This document shows, piece after piece, positions 54,701-62,223 of a stretch of DNA of 64,000 bases. How positions within the stretch are numbered: position 1 is the first letter of the stretch; each line of letters opens with the position of its first letter. The notes beneath the pieces are model-generated. The model searched no databases. It had not been told where the DNA came from and saw only the letters and a list, made by a program, of their open reading frames with translations. The translations under genes and the position numbers were made by a program. This stretch comes from Muricea muricata (taxonomy: Eukaryota; Cnidaria; Anthozoa; Malacalcyonacea; Plexauridae), in NCBI GenBank assembly GCA_963855995.1, contig OY979724.1, positions 8,379,032 through 8,443,031 of the forward strand, written 5' to 3'.

Positions 54701-56117
54701 GTTCGAAATAGCTATGCAGACCTTGGGTAAATTGGCATACGAATGCCTTATTGAACGCGACACGTTGTATTTTAGCGAAAGCATGTTGAAAGACGAGGAC
54801 AAAAAACCGTGCACTAACATAGGTTTTTTGTATAAGGACGATATTAGTACAAGAATATCAAAGCCGCAAATTACGTACTGGTTTCTTCACAAAACGTTTC
54901 AAGAATATTTTGCAGCGTATTATTGTGTATATAGTGAAAAAGAAATCGACATGTCAAAGTTATCTTATTACACGCATAAGGATGGTGCGAAATTCATTCA
55001 AGTTTTAAAGTTCCTGTCTTCTATGTTGCAGAAAGAAAGCGCCGAGCATCACAAAAAAATTATAGCACAACTGGCATCACGCATTTCTCAAAATGTTGAG
55101 TGTGAAAGCGATGAAGGTTTAGATATCATGTGCCAAGTCCTTTCGGAGAATAAGCTCGATAAAGATTTAGCTGGTGCTGTCAAAACCTTCATTCCGGAAC
55201 ACTTAATGGTGTTCAGGACGAAAAGCAAAATGTATTATTCTATTATGCCTCGCATTTTAAATCTTCTTGTAACAGGAGGTGAAGATAAAGAAACATTAAA
55301 ATTACACACATTACAATTCGAGAATTTTAATGATGACACAGAATGGTTGAGACTGATTTGCGAAGCACTATTGAAAAACCTCGTTGTCGATGAGATGTCA
55401 TTGTTTAATTGTAAATTAGACGAAACTTTTCTGCAACAAATGTTGTCTGAGAACTCGACTCTACAGTCCTTAATTCTAACGATCAATAATATGACTTATG
55501 GAGCAGTGAATACATTGGCGAAAGGTCTATGTAAAAACTCTACTCTACAAGAACTAAGTCTTATAGGTATTGATTTGGGAGAGCACGATGAGCCCCCCTC
55601 AGAATTTACAGGCATGGTTGAAATGTTTCAAACTAATGTTACGTTGAAAACACTCTGCCTGGATGACAACCCACTTGGTTCTGGCGGAGTGACTTGGGTT
55701 GCCGAGGCACTAGGATCGAACCAAGGGCTGGAGGAACTTCATCTAATGAATACCAAATGTGATGACGAGGGAGCAGCAGCACTTGCAAAAATGTTACGCA
55801 TAAATAAGACGCTCGAGCGGCTTTATCTATGTAACCAATCCGACGAACTCGGATGCAGGAACAGTATTGGTGACAAGGGAGCAACTGCTCTTGCTGATGT
55901 GCTGAAGGAATACAATTCTTCATTAAGAGGACTTCATCTTTGCGATAATACAAACATCACAAATACAGGATTCAGAAAACTTATAGAAGCAGTGCAGAAA
56001 AACAAGACACTGACATATATCGACCTGCCTGAACAGACCCGCATGACACTTGATAAAGAAACAATGGAAAGAATACAACCACCGTCAAGCTGTGATAGTT
56101 GCAAATATTTCCGTTAA
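30800..56117 (+). CDS. NLR copy 2: 2A leader - Mrr-like nuclease - NLS/acidic cassette exons - NACHT - LRR
   Basis: Gene model: possible start exon 30800-30822 (uncertain), 2A exon 30964-31070, Mrr exon 33357-33929, small exons 34246-34308, 37944-38045 and 38292-38354, NACHT-LRR exon 53812-56117. Every junction from the 2A exon onward is phase 1, so each small exon may be included or skipped without changing frame: 1071 aa with all three, 995 aa without, plus leader. The architecture equals copy 1. The gene spans about 25 kb because its large intron took in a MuDR-like element, a 387-bp MITE, a complete Kolobok-like transposon, a mariner-like MITE and a LINE. No stop or frameshift was found in any exon, so it still looks functional. 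Expression and exon use need transcript data. Confidence 0.75.
30964..31070 (+). CDS. 2A-like leader exon, NLR copy 2
   Basis: Same length and phase as the copy 1 exon, with a single amino-acid change (LICLVALI for LICLVALV). It ends QFGDVEKNPGPNS then GTAACT. The acceptor is ATTTTTATTGGCAG. The neighbouring intron has diverged more than the exon, which suggests selection on the 2A peptide. Confidence 0.85.
31071..33356. other. Intron of NLR copy 2
   Basis: No exon recognised. Includes the hAT-like MITE at 31650-31825 and a block at about 33060-33350 shared with 8930-9178 of copy 1 (both contain GCGACAGTTGTAAAATATTT TCTAG at the acceptor). Confidence 0.6.
31650..31825. mobile_element. Short hAT-like MITE
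   Basis: Begins CAGGGACGTAG and ends CTACGCCCCTG. Flanks ATAAATAT / GTAAATAT match at 7 of 8 bases, consistent with an 8-bp hAT target duplication. Related in termini to the element at 57265-57613. Confidence 0.55.
33357..33929 (+). CDS. Mrr-type PD-(D/E)xK nuclease exon, NLR copy 2
   Basis: 573 nt, phase 1 to phase 1. It reads DQRYKFHLLTPDDFENLAAI, then GRDEGIDGQASNIG and KIIVQVKHTSNE, so the D...QxK active-site pattern is kept although the variable residue differs (GRDEGIDG against GRDGGVDG). It ends SPSKRPKVDIE, again a short basic NLS-like peptide. Two codons shorter than copy 1 in the C-terminal part. Conservation of the catalytic positions in both copies, despite changes elsewhere, argues that nuclease activity matters. 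Confidence 0.8.
33964..34045 (-). mobile_element. Penelope-like terminal fragment
   Basis: TGGAAACACCACATAAATTT ATTATCGCAAAGCTTTCGAA is the complement of the PLE end seen near 20835-20872. Only the terminus is present. Confidence 0.5.
34246..34308 (+). CDS. NLS-like cassette exon A, NLR copy 2
   Basis: 63 nt between acceptor CAACTTTACAG and donor GTACAT, phase 1 to phase 1. It encodes GHAEGVVLKRTRKIKRKAGI plus E. The basic run KRTRKIKRK is a strong NLS-like patch. A near-duplicate is exon C (38292-38354). A degenerate relic with a broken acceptor (TATACAAG) is in copy 1 at about 9935. Confidence 0.55.
34379..36304. mobile_element. MuDR-like non-autonomous DNA transposon, 1.9 kb
   Basis: Terminal inverted repeats of about 60 bases start CAACCTCGTACCCAGGC and include GGAAGGAAAGACCCTGGTCG. 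Flanked by a perfect 9-bp duplication CTTCACTGG (34370-34378 and 36305-36313). Related NLR-intron copies at about 34125 and 38400 carry the same CTTCACT context without the insert. No long ORF inside. The 9-bp duplication suggests MuDR/MULE; that assignment is inferred. Confidence 0.85.
36417..36803. mobile_element. 387-bp MITE with repeated subterminal motifs (PIF/Harbinger-like)
   Basis: Ends GGCCGTTTTTATACTAGAGA and the complement, flanked by AAT on both sides (36414-36416, 36804-36806). The inside is built from repeated GACGCATAATGCGTC and GACGAACTATCGTC-type palindromes. The paralogous stretch at about 38517-38540 (ATGGATAATAGATAATCGAA) is the empty site. The 3-bp target duplication and GGCC ends fit PIF/Harbinger; superfamily inferred. 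Confidence 0.85.
36838..36905 (+). repeat. tRNA-like SINE head (2 of 4)
   Basis: TGTGGTCAGAGCATTGC with box B GGTTGAATCC. Part of the duplicated NLR-intron block D. Confidence 0.4.
37944..38045 (+). CDS. Acidic DSDT-repeat cassette exon B, NLR copy 2
   Basis: 102 nt between TTTTTACGACGCAG and GTAAAT, phase 1 to phase 1. It encodes DSDTDSDTDSDTDSSITHAQ followed by ANCPGQKSLSSQAK. The first half comes from three perfect 12-bp units GATTCTGACACC. Its phase symmetry and location between the two NLS-like exons make it a likely optional linker; no match in copy 1 was found. Confidence 0.5.
38292..38354 (+). CDS. NLS-like cassette exon C, NLR copy 2
   Basis: 63 nt between CAACTATACAG and GTACAG, phase 1 to phase 1. 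It encodes GHPEGVVPKRTRMIKRKPGI plus E. Paralogue of exon A; both keep the frame and splice signals although flanking DNA has drifted. Confidence 0.55.
38566..38630 (+). repeat. tRNA-like SINE head (3 of 4)
   Basis: TGTGGTCAGAGCATTCC and box B GGTTGAATCC. Lies in the second copy of block D (38690-39090 against 36990-37340). Confidence 0.4.
39364..40692 (+). CDS. Transposon cargo: Cys-rich domain plus P2X7-ballast-like domain protein
   Basis: Four exons: ATG at 39364-39366, 39440-39580, 39655-39804 and 40102-40692, all phase 0, 294 aa. Exon 2 is cysteine-rich (ESHCDCKSSCSVKRKENG; GCPCKGRNVECSDECTCG), like CXC-type zinc-binding repeats. Exon 3 is charged and disordered. Exon 4 holds, from about residue 183, WCVCGKCHPMPQEVENKCC, then YRQFILARYGRLGKGNRR and CPSCVVTKIRKQWPS ... 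YMGY. This matches the order of conserved residues in the cytosolic ballast domain of vertebrate P2X7 (C-x-C-G-x-C, CC, A-Y-R, P-S-C, R-K-x-x-P, Y-x-G-F/Y), which binds zinc. There is no P2X channel part. The role in the transposon is unknown; DNA or zinc binding is possible. The single-codon first exon is the least certain part. Confidence 0.75.
42168..46714 (-). CDS. Kolobok-like transposase, 10 exons, 763 aa
   Basis: Exons in transcript order: 46714-46479, 46385-46273, 45233-45077, 44994-44899, 44810-44748, 44361-43493, 43380-43304, 43203-43072, 42983-42784, 42516-42168. They sum to 2292 nt, exactly 764 codons, with GT/AG introns and consistent phase throughout. It starts MASLPGRGVRGG. Residues 79-250 are low-complexity and acidic. 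Cys/His motifs (CQTPGCTAF, CQCPLGHKYRFC) are at about 317-353. The DDE-like core includes GGDGQCDSPG (433-442), ELVTDAST (D502) and MDVWHKSK (D524), then W-S-P-H-x-x and a C-terminal ARRQLTAIDWNFHVN segment typical of the family. It ends RRSRFTKQ. Intact frames in every exon make an active enzyme plausible. The N-terminal exons are supported by phase and splice signals only. Confidence 0.82.
47179..47249 (+). repeat. tRNA-like SINE head (4 of 4)
   Basis: TGTGGTCAGAGCATTG and box B GGTTCAATTCC, nearly identical to 10034-10107; part of duplicated block C. Confidence 0.4.
47882..48114. mobile_element. MITE-like inverted repeat, GGCC...CCGGACGCGAT ends
   Basis: Left GGCCCACACAGACCGGACGC GATTT and right AAATCGCGTCCGGTCTGT TTTGGCC are inverted copies; internal GCGACGCGATT is also mirrored. 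No coding potential and no certain target duplication. Confidence 0.65.
48769..49134. mobile_element. mariner-like MITE, 366 bp, TA target
   Basis: Ends CAGGGTGTCCCAAAAAAACC and the complement GGTTTTTTTGGGACACCCTG, with TA on each side. Inner arms continue with CAAAAACTATTGAAA / TTTCAATAGTTTTTG. No ORF. The AGGGTGTCCCAAAA terminus and TA target are typical of Tc1/mariner-type MITEs. Confidence 0.85.
49195..49530. repeat. Nested foldback of AGGTTTAGTAAA units
   Basis: Multiple direct and inverted copies of GAGGTTTAGTAAAAGT/ACTTTTACTAAACCTC, with GTGATTAAATGTCCC / GGGACATTTAATCAC arms. An outer inverted pair AAGCCAGGTATTAATTATTA (about 49340) and its complement (about 49885-49904) brackets the region. 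Likely prone to cruciforms and rearrangement. Confidence 0.75.
52735..53420 (-). mobile_element. LINE reverse-transcriptase fragment
   Basis: The minus strand reads GPLFFLLYINDLPKCLSKTK then PGLFADDIDLRVSGKF, the RT core with FADD in place of YADD, followed by KWLIANKRSLNVAKTEFLLI GSKPMMKD and a degraded LGVTIDQHSFWDSNTDNI. Stops and a frameshift follow DLRVSG. It sits between NLR-intron sequences that are contiguous in copy 1 (at about 12835), so it inserted after the gene duplication. Confidence 0.8.
53812..56117 (+). CDS. NACHT-LRR exon, NLR copy 2
   Basis: 2306 nt, entered in phase 1 after ATTTCTTTCAG (ELKKVFCKEYKCR). Walker A GSPGTGKTTLSLKLAYDWA, Walker B IMLIIDGVDEIP, VVVTSRQEKGM and LATNPLNALLLCVVFED are all kept. 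LRRs such as LKTLCLDDNPLGSGGV, LEELHLMNTKCDDEGAAAL and LRGLHLCDNTNITNTGF follow. It ends SSCDSCKYFR, three residues longer than copy 1. Nucleotides matching 14070-14208 of copy 1 are identical by eye, including silent sites, while the segment around residues 440-600 of the exon (for example HLMVFRTKSKMYYS against DLDLEIKPDNQYS) differs strongly. That fits recent duplication or conversion of the ATPase and divergence of the sensor. Confidence 0.93.
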
Positions 56118-56165
56118 GTTAAAACAACCTAATAATGTATTTGTTGAGGTTGGAACCTTACTTAA

Positions 56166-56990
56166 AGGACATTGGCAATAGAATTTTATTGTTTTATTTA
56201 TTGTTTCATGTGAAAGAGCATGAAAAAGTAAGCTGATTGGCCGTTTACTGTAATAGACTATCTCTTTTAGTTCCGAAGTTATTTGCAAAAATGTACAAAA
56301 TATAAACTGCTGATTCAGCAAAAGTTGTGACGTCACTAGTTGGGTAAGTAGGTTTAATAAATACATAAACGAGCACAGCTCAGTTATTATTATCTCAAAT
56401 TCAATAAACTTTTGTACACAGATACTGCAATGCAAGATACATCCAAAAACATTTCTAACGTCGTTGCTATGGTAACACTGTCGTCCCCAGGCTCCGCACA
56501 GAATTTTAATAAAATAGCTGTATATTGAAACTGGTTTTAATAACATGATATCAGAAGTTTGTTTGCTATACATATGTAAGCCAAAAGTTCCATGGGAAGA
56601 TCATTGTTCGAAAAAAATGTCCACGTGGATAAATACAACAAGTTATAGAAATTTCGTAGCAGGGGCCTGGGGACGGCAGTGTTACCTTGGCAACAAAATT
56701 AGAAATGTTTTTTATGCGTCTTGTCATGTAGTATCCATGTGCAAAATTTTGTTGAGTTTGACTGAATAATAACTGAGCTATGCTCGTTTATGTATTTATT
56801 AAACCTACTTACCCAACTAGTGACGTCACAACTTTTGCTGAATCAGCAGTTTATATTTTGTACATTTTTGCATATAACTTCGGAACTAAAAGAGATAGTC
56901 TATTACAGTAAACGGCCAATCAGCTTACTTTTTCATGCTCTTTCACATAAAACAATAAATAAAACAATAAAATTTTATTGCCAATGTCCT
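56166..56990. mobile_element. Long-TIR non-autonomous TTAA element, 825 bp
   Basis: Arms of about 340 bases begin AGGACATTGGCAATA and are inverted with scattered differences; the middle differs (GTCGTTGCTATGGTAACACT against its partner near 56680). TTAA at 56162-56165 and 56991-56994. NLR copy 1 has the empty site GGAACCTTACTTAAAAGAGT at 15913-15932, and sequence resumes as GTTATTTTTAGC on both sides. ORFs inside mirror each other and are arm artefacts. The TTAAAGG start is like the 7.6-kb element, so a Kolobok-type enzyme may have moved it. Confidence 0.9.
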
Positions 56991-56999
56991 TTAATAGGT

Positions 57000-57260
57000 T
57001 ATTTTTAGCCAATCAAATAGGTTAGAACCAATTTAAACAGGTTAAAATGATCTATTAATAATAGGTCAAATGAAAAAAGTCATTACAAACCAATAATACA
57101 GGTCAAAATGACCTAAACCAATTTCTCACCAGTTAAAACATATAAGCAACCAAGAACATTAAAAATAATTTAAAATATAACCCATCTAGGTCGGCCTGAT
57201 GATTAATACAAATGGTTTAAGTAACTCTTTCAACGTAAGACAACCTTTTTAACATAGGTG
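57000..57260. other. 3' flank beyond the TTAA element, no gene seen
   Basis: Short continuation of NLR copy 2 flank (TTATTTTTAGCCAATCAAAT) followed by AT-rich DNA with GGTCAAAATGACCT-like short palindromes. Confidence 0.5.
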
Positions 57261-57264
57261 TGTG

Positions 57265-57613
57265 CAGGGGCGTAACTTGGGTCTCAAGATTGGGGGGGGT
57301 GTGTGAATTAATTTTGCCCGACCAAAGGGCGGTGTTGAAAATGCTACGCCCACACTAAGTAGATATTACTCACAAATAAAAGTTATTGTCAAATAAATAA
57401 AAGTAAAAAAAAATCATTTTGTTACGCATTATATTGCACCAACTTCGTAATTTAGTATTTTTTTACCTTTTAACTTAAACAAATTAAATTTTCTTTAAAA
57501 CACTTGGTTCCTTTTTGCCCAACTAAACACTTAGTTTTACCCGACAAAACTGTTCATTTTAATCTTTGGGGGGGGAGACCCCCCTTTCCCCCCCCCCAGG
57601 ATTTACGCCCCTG
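57265..57613. mobile_element. hAT-like MITE, 349 bp, 8-bp target duplication
   Basis: Begins CAGGGGCGTAACTTGGG and ends with TTTACGCCCCTG. Flanked by perfect GGTGTGTG copies (57257-57264 and 57614-57621). Internal poly-G and poly-C tracts flank the centre. No ORF. CAG...CTG ends and 8-bp duplication fit hAT. Confidence 0.88.
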
Positions 57614-57689
57614 GGTGTGTGTGGAAAAGTTAAAGTGAATTATGCAGATAATAGGATCGAAGGTTTTCAATGCAAAAACAAGGTAAAAT

Positions 57690-58010
57690 TATTCTTTGGC
57701 AAAGGCTGAATGGCTAGTTACTATATTAAAATAATGCAGATTATAATATCCAAACATGAATGAGAAACTTAATAGTAAATAAACGAGTAACTTACAATCG
57801 TGGTTTCTTTTGTGTAAATGCAAGCTATCTTTGCTGTTCCCATTAGAACTGTTTGTTAAAAAACAATTCTGAGTCTGATGATGGTCTGCCAGTGTGAAGG
57901 CCACATTGGTAAAGTTACTCAGGCAGGAAACAAGATATTTGAAAAAGCTATGCTTATCCTTATAGCACATACACCGTGCGTACGTGTACCATGGGACCAA
58001 ATCTAAAAGA
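57690..58010 (-). pseudogene. Second remnant of the CMRYEA-type coding repeat
   Basis: The minus strand reads ARCMCYKDKHSFFKYLVSCL then SNFTNVAFTLADHHQTQN, colinear with 17320-17510 and better preserved in this segment (DKHSFFK). The part before it is in another frame (RFGPMV). Fragment of the same multicopy family. Confidence 0.5.
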
Positions 58011-58019
58011 AATAAGAAT

Positions 58020-59155
58020 GTTATAGATGAGATCGCCAGATAAGATTACTCATCTCATTATCCATTGTTTGAATTCGATTCAATTCCACTGAAATGCAAT
58101 GTATAAAACATGCCTTAGGCTGAACTAAATTTTACTTATAATGAACCAACCACCCATAGCTTTACAGAATAAAATTAAAAAAATCATCATTTTCCATGAA
58201 GGCACTCAATGCCAATCAGGGGCGGATCTAGGATTTTTCACACATCAGTCGAACGCCGAAGGCGTGAGCCATGCTAGGGGGGTCCGGGGGCATGCTCCCC
58301 TGGGAAAATTTTGAAATCTAGACTCTCTGATTGTTAAACATGAATTTTATCTTGCAAAACACCCCTTCTCCGCTCCCGGTGAACATTTATTTTCGGATTT
58401 AAGTGAATTGTACGTCTATATGCTATATATTGAATAACCACGTGGCTGTTTCGCTCAATATCAGAGCTCATCAGCATGCCTAGGAAGCACATTCCAGCAT
58501 GGACAGCCAGCCAGTAGTAGCGTAGCCAGCCTGACGATTTAGTCCCGCTAAATTTTCGGGCTAGCTACGCCACTGTGGACAGCCCTAGATGAGCAGCCGG
58601 GTTAAAAGGTGCCAGGCATTCGCCTCCACACCTCTGCTACTGGCAGCAGGAGTCTGGCTAGAAGCGGGTGACCATTTGGGACATTTCATGGATGTGAAGT
58701 TGCTCAGGCTTCACACCATCCTGGTCAATTCTAACCCTTTACCACCCAGCTAATTAGTAAGACTCAAAAACTGATGAATAGAGTTGTTTACAATAAATTC
58801 TTAATTATTGTATGAGGAAGATGACAAGTTAAAAAATTACTTTTTAATCTGTCTTGCTGAAATGTTTGATTACAAATTCTCAGATACATAATGATACTGT
58901 TCATGTTAAAAAAGTTACATTTGTGTGATTGTGGTAATTCATTGAAATTCTAAGTACTCACTTCTCGAGAATTAGTAATATCATAATGCAATATAGTATT
59001 ATTGTCTGTGATGTTTTGGGCACCAATCTACCTAAGACGGGAAGCCAAGGTCGAAGTCATGGTCGCAGTCATGGTCGCATTCTTACCAAGATCTTAAAAT
59101 AATTAAAAAGTGTTGATTTTACATTGACATAATACTGATCTACTTGCACTTAGAC
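58020..59155. other. Repeat-rich spacer, no gene seen
   Basis: Contains a CAGGGGCGGATCTAGGATTT start (58216) typical of another hAT-type MITE whose other end is not clear, and GCGTAGCCAGCCTGACGATT TAGTCCCGCTA near 58517, also present near 46065. No ORF of note. Confidence 0.45.
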
Positions 59156-59159
59156 ACTT

Positions 59160-59712
59160 TCTTTTAAGTTTGCTGGAATAAAAAACTAGAGGAACAAAAT
59201 GGTTAGGATGAAAACTTTCACCAGGTTCAACAATTCTTCATGACAAAATAAACTCTGAAGAGCATCTGAAATACTTTGGCAGGGTTTCTTGGATGTATTA
59301 GAGAGTTAAACATTAGTTTATGGCATAGTTCCCCTGAATCTGAGTAGTATGTTTGAATATCTTAATTCCCTATAACAGAAGACTTAAAATACAAAGAAAT
59401 GAGGACCATTAATTATCATGGCAGTTTAAAAACTGGCTTCCTTTTTTACAAGGTCTTCAGTCATCAAACCTGAATCCAAACAGTCTTGTGATACAGACCA
59501 AAGCTAAAGATTCTTTAAGCTGTTGTGAAATTCACTATGCTTTTCCACAATAGTTGAAAATAATGGATGTTGAGAATAGAAATCAGCATTAATAAACAGT
59601 TCAATTGAAGTAAGTTTTCTTAAAATGGGTACCCAACTGTTATCACCTACCAGAATCAACGACACAGAACTGTACAGGCAATTACCTGAAGCTTCTGATC
59701 TAAAAAATACAC
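59160..59712 (-). pseudogene. OTU-like protein pseudogene
   Basis: The minus strand reads SEASGNCLYSSVSLILVGDN, SWVPILRKLTSIELFINADF and YSQHPLFSTIVEKHSEFHN before a TAG. In other frames further on: IQTYYSDSGELCHKLMFNSL IHPRNPAK, SDALQSLFCHEE and EPGESFHPNHFVPLVFY. This is the order of an OTU-like cysteine-protease-type domain found in multicopy animal genes (D-G-N-C-L-Y, N-A-D-F-Y, H-P, C-terminal N-H-F). Here the Asp before GNC is Ser, and stops and frameshifts are present, so it is dead. It may come from a mobile element. Confidence 0.65.
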
Positions 59713-59714
59713 CA

Positions 59715-60245
59715 CCATTTGAGAGTTAAATCAGTTAATATAAACAGAGGGTCAAATTACAAAGAGCATCATGTATTAACAGGCTTTATAAACAAATATT
59801 AATTATATTCTCAAGTTGTTTAACATTTAGACACATAAAATCCCTCATTTAAAATTAAAAAAGGAGAACATAAAATGATTCAATACAAATCGTGGCATGT
59901 GTTATACATACAATATGCTATAAATAAACACGTGCATGCTACTTAACTATATATTAATTCATCGCAAATATTTCAGAAAATGCAAATTTCACAAAATATA
60001 ATTATAACACCCAACTTGGCAAGTTTCTCCTGAGGCTTCTAGGCGCAATGGGTCATGGTGAAGTACGCTATAAGCCAGTAAAGTATTGCAAGTTGCACGT
60101 CGAACAGACGAATATGTATATTCGAAGTCAAAATGTATATTTTAGTATTTTTAGAGCGTGTTGCCGTGTCATATTTCAACTTCGCATTTGTCATACGAAT
60201 AATATTGCAGCTAATATCATGTTTATTCATTTTGTTATATTTTCA
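59715..60245. other. No gene seen
   Basis: AT-rich. It would be the first intron of the minus-strand gene at 60249-60470; no following exon was recognised. Confidence 0.45.
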
Positions 60246-60248
60246 TAC

Positions 60249-60470
60249 CTGATAGCAGTACACACTTTCTTTATTATTTGGATTACCACCACGATCTTTC
60301 AGAGGCACGTATATTTCAGCTGAGAAGCCGTACTCAAAGCTTTTATCGCTCGATATTGTCGATGCCGCACGATAATCCTCGTTTAAAGACAACTTGAGCT
60401 GCTCGAGGGCTTCTATATTGTTTTCCAATATCGCATTTCGAACAGCAGCGTGCAAATCACTACTCGACAT
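60249..60470 (-). CDS. First exon of an unidentified gene (ankyrin-like start)
   Basis: ATG at 60470 followed by 74 codons and a good donor (CTATCAG/GTATGA). It reads MSSSDLHAAVRNAILENNIE, ALEQLKLSLNEDYRAAST, then FGYGF-like GFSAEIYVPLKDRGG. The start has the look of an ankyrin-type helix pair (DLHAAVRNAILENNIEALEQL), but no complete repeat is visible. The second TTAA transposon lies about 220 bases upstream of this start, where the promoter would be. Downstream exons could not be found in the window. Confidence 0.5.
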
Positions 60471-60955
60471 CGTAAAATAACTTTTCAAGTCAACTATGAA
60501 CCTTCGTATACGCGAATATAAGATTAGCATGGAAAGGACTGCCTTGCATGAATTGAATTTCGCAATTTTCAGTGACTGATACCCCCAGCCGCCAATAAGT
60601 CAGAATCAGTCCAAAAAATTAGCCAATAGAAATAGTCAATATTTTCAAATTGACCAATCATAACAAAATATATGGACGATATAGACTCCCTTAAAGTGCT
60701 TATAAACCCAAAATGGTTTTTTGGTGATCCAAATAGAGCTAAAAAAGTTAGTTAGTAAGTTATAATTTAGTTTTTTTGTTGAGCGTTTAGTTCTGGAGAT
60801 AAATGCAGTCAAACGTGCTAGTTTGGCCACATTTGGGAAAAAAAGTGCGCATCCAAATTTTATGCTTAGAGGCCTGGGTCCCAGGAACCAATTTTCACAG
60901 TCACTAGGCGCGTTGTTTTGCGAATGCATGTGTCACCGCAGTTTTTTGTGGAAAA

Positions 60956-61335
60956 ATGCCTGAAAGATGCGTTGTTTACGGGTGTTCTAATACTACAGAC
61001 AAGGAAAATGATATATTCTTGTACCAGATACCATTTTGGGATGAAAGCTCATCCGACGCAGTAAAACGAAGGAAGAAATGGATGGACTTCGTTCGACGGA
61101 GGCGATATAAATGGACGCCAACACGTTCGTCTGTTGTTTGCTCGAAACACTTTACGCCAGAATGTTTCGAGTATTATACCCAGTACTGATGCTTTATATG
61201 TTATTTTACACGGTTCCAACTGCATCAACTACCAGCACCAAACCAAAAAGAAATGCACCAAAATGCAAGATGTGCAATAAGCCTATGAAAGGCCACAAAA
61301 ATGTAGCTTCCTTTCCAAGAAATAAAACAAACTAA
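60956..61335 (+). pseudogene. THAP-domain protein, frameshifted
   Basis: MPERCVVYGCSNTTDKENDI opens a C2CH THAP domain, followed by a mid-domain Trp (KWMDFVRRRRYKW) and SSVVCSKHFTPECFEYY. The stop at 61189 comes before the AVP-like end, which is found in another frame (FYTVPTASTTSTKPKRNAP), followed by CKMCNKPMKGHKNVASFPRN and a stop at 61335. THAP domains bind DNA and occur in P-element and Kolobok-type transposases. Either a frameshift or a missed short intron separates the two parts. Confidence 0.7.
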
Positions 61336-61339
61336 AGTT

Positions 61340-62220
61340 GCACTGCATTGCACTTGGAATGTATATATGACAGAAGCACTTGTTTGCCATTACCAAAAAT
61401 ATTTTTCTTGTTTAAAGGTTACTGTCACACCATAGTATTGCAGGCTTTTGTTATTGTTTACATTTTGTTATATTTTGTCAAAAATTAAAAATAATATCAA
61501 AAAGTCTTTGTTTGCTTCCATACCAGTAGCAATAAGGTTAAATAAGCAAAGATTTGAAAATAAATTGATTTGTTATTAGATGGATTATAAAAAGTTTTTA
61601 TCTTGGTGTCCCAGATAAAATGGCTGCCATAAGCAAATTGAGCACACAATGCCATGGTGTGGCAGTAATCTATTAATGAAATAATATATTATGCACACAT
61701 TAATCCAACACAGATGTCTCTGAATGTAAAAATCTGCCAGTCAATGGAAAATATACTCCCAATATAGCATCTTGTCAAGCTGGGTTATGAAAACAAACTT
61801 TAGGTAATAATAACTGATATTGATGCTCACCATGCAAACTTATGAAGAACTTAATAATAACACTGTTTGACCCAGTATATTTTGAGATGCTCAAGATTCT
61901 TGAGTGGCCGATAGAATCAATAATTAGTAGGGGGAGGGCAGGGGGATGATGATAAAACTCAAATTCATTCAAGTTAACGTTGAGGTAAAAATTAATTTTC
62001 ATGTGGTATAACTAGAAAATATTGTCAAACAAGTTTGTTCATTTTTATGCAAGATGCTATTTCTCAGATCACATGTAATATTTACTTGCAATTGTGTAGA
62101 GACATAATTAACAGAAATTATTGCAGCTGTTAAAAGATTTTATATACTTCAGATACTTAAGTCTTTGAACTTCTAATAGTGAGCTAGCATATTAAAAACA
62201 TGTCTGTACCAATTTAAAGA
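61340..62220. other. Interior of the second TTAA transposon, no gene seen
   Basis: AT-rich DNA between the convergent THAP and ballast-type genes; presumably holds their 3' ends. Confidence 0.5.
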
Positions 62221-62223
62221 TAA

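Noticed and set aside
56085..57008. ORFs of 72-162 aa in the long-TIR TTAA element
   Set aside because: The plus and minus ORFs are the same peptide read from each arm of the inverted repeat.
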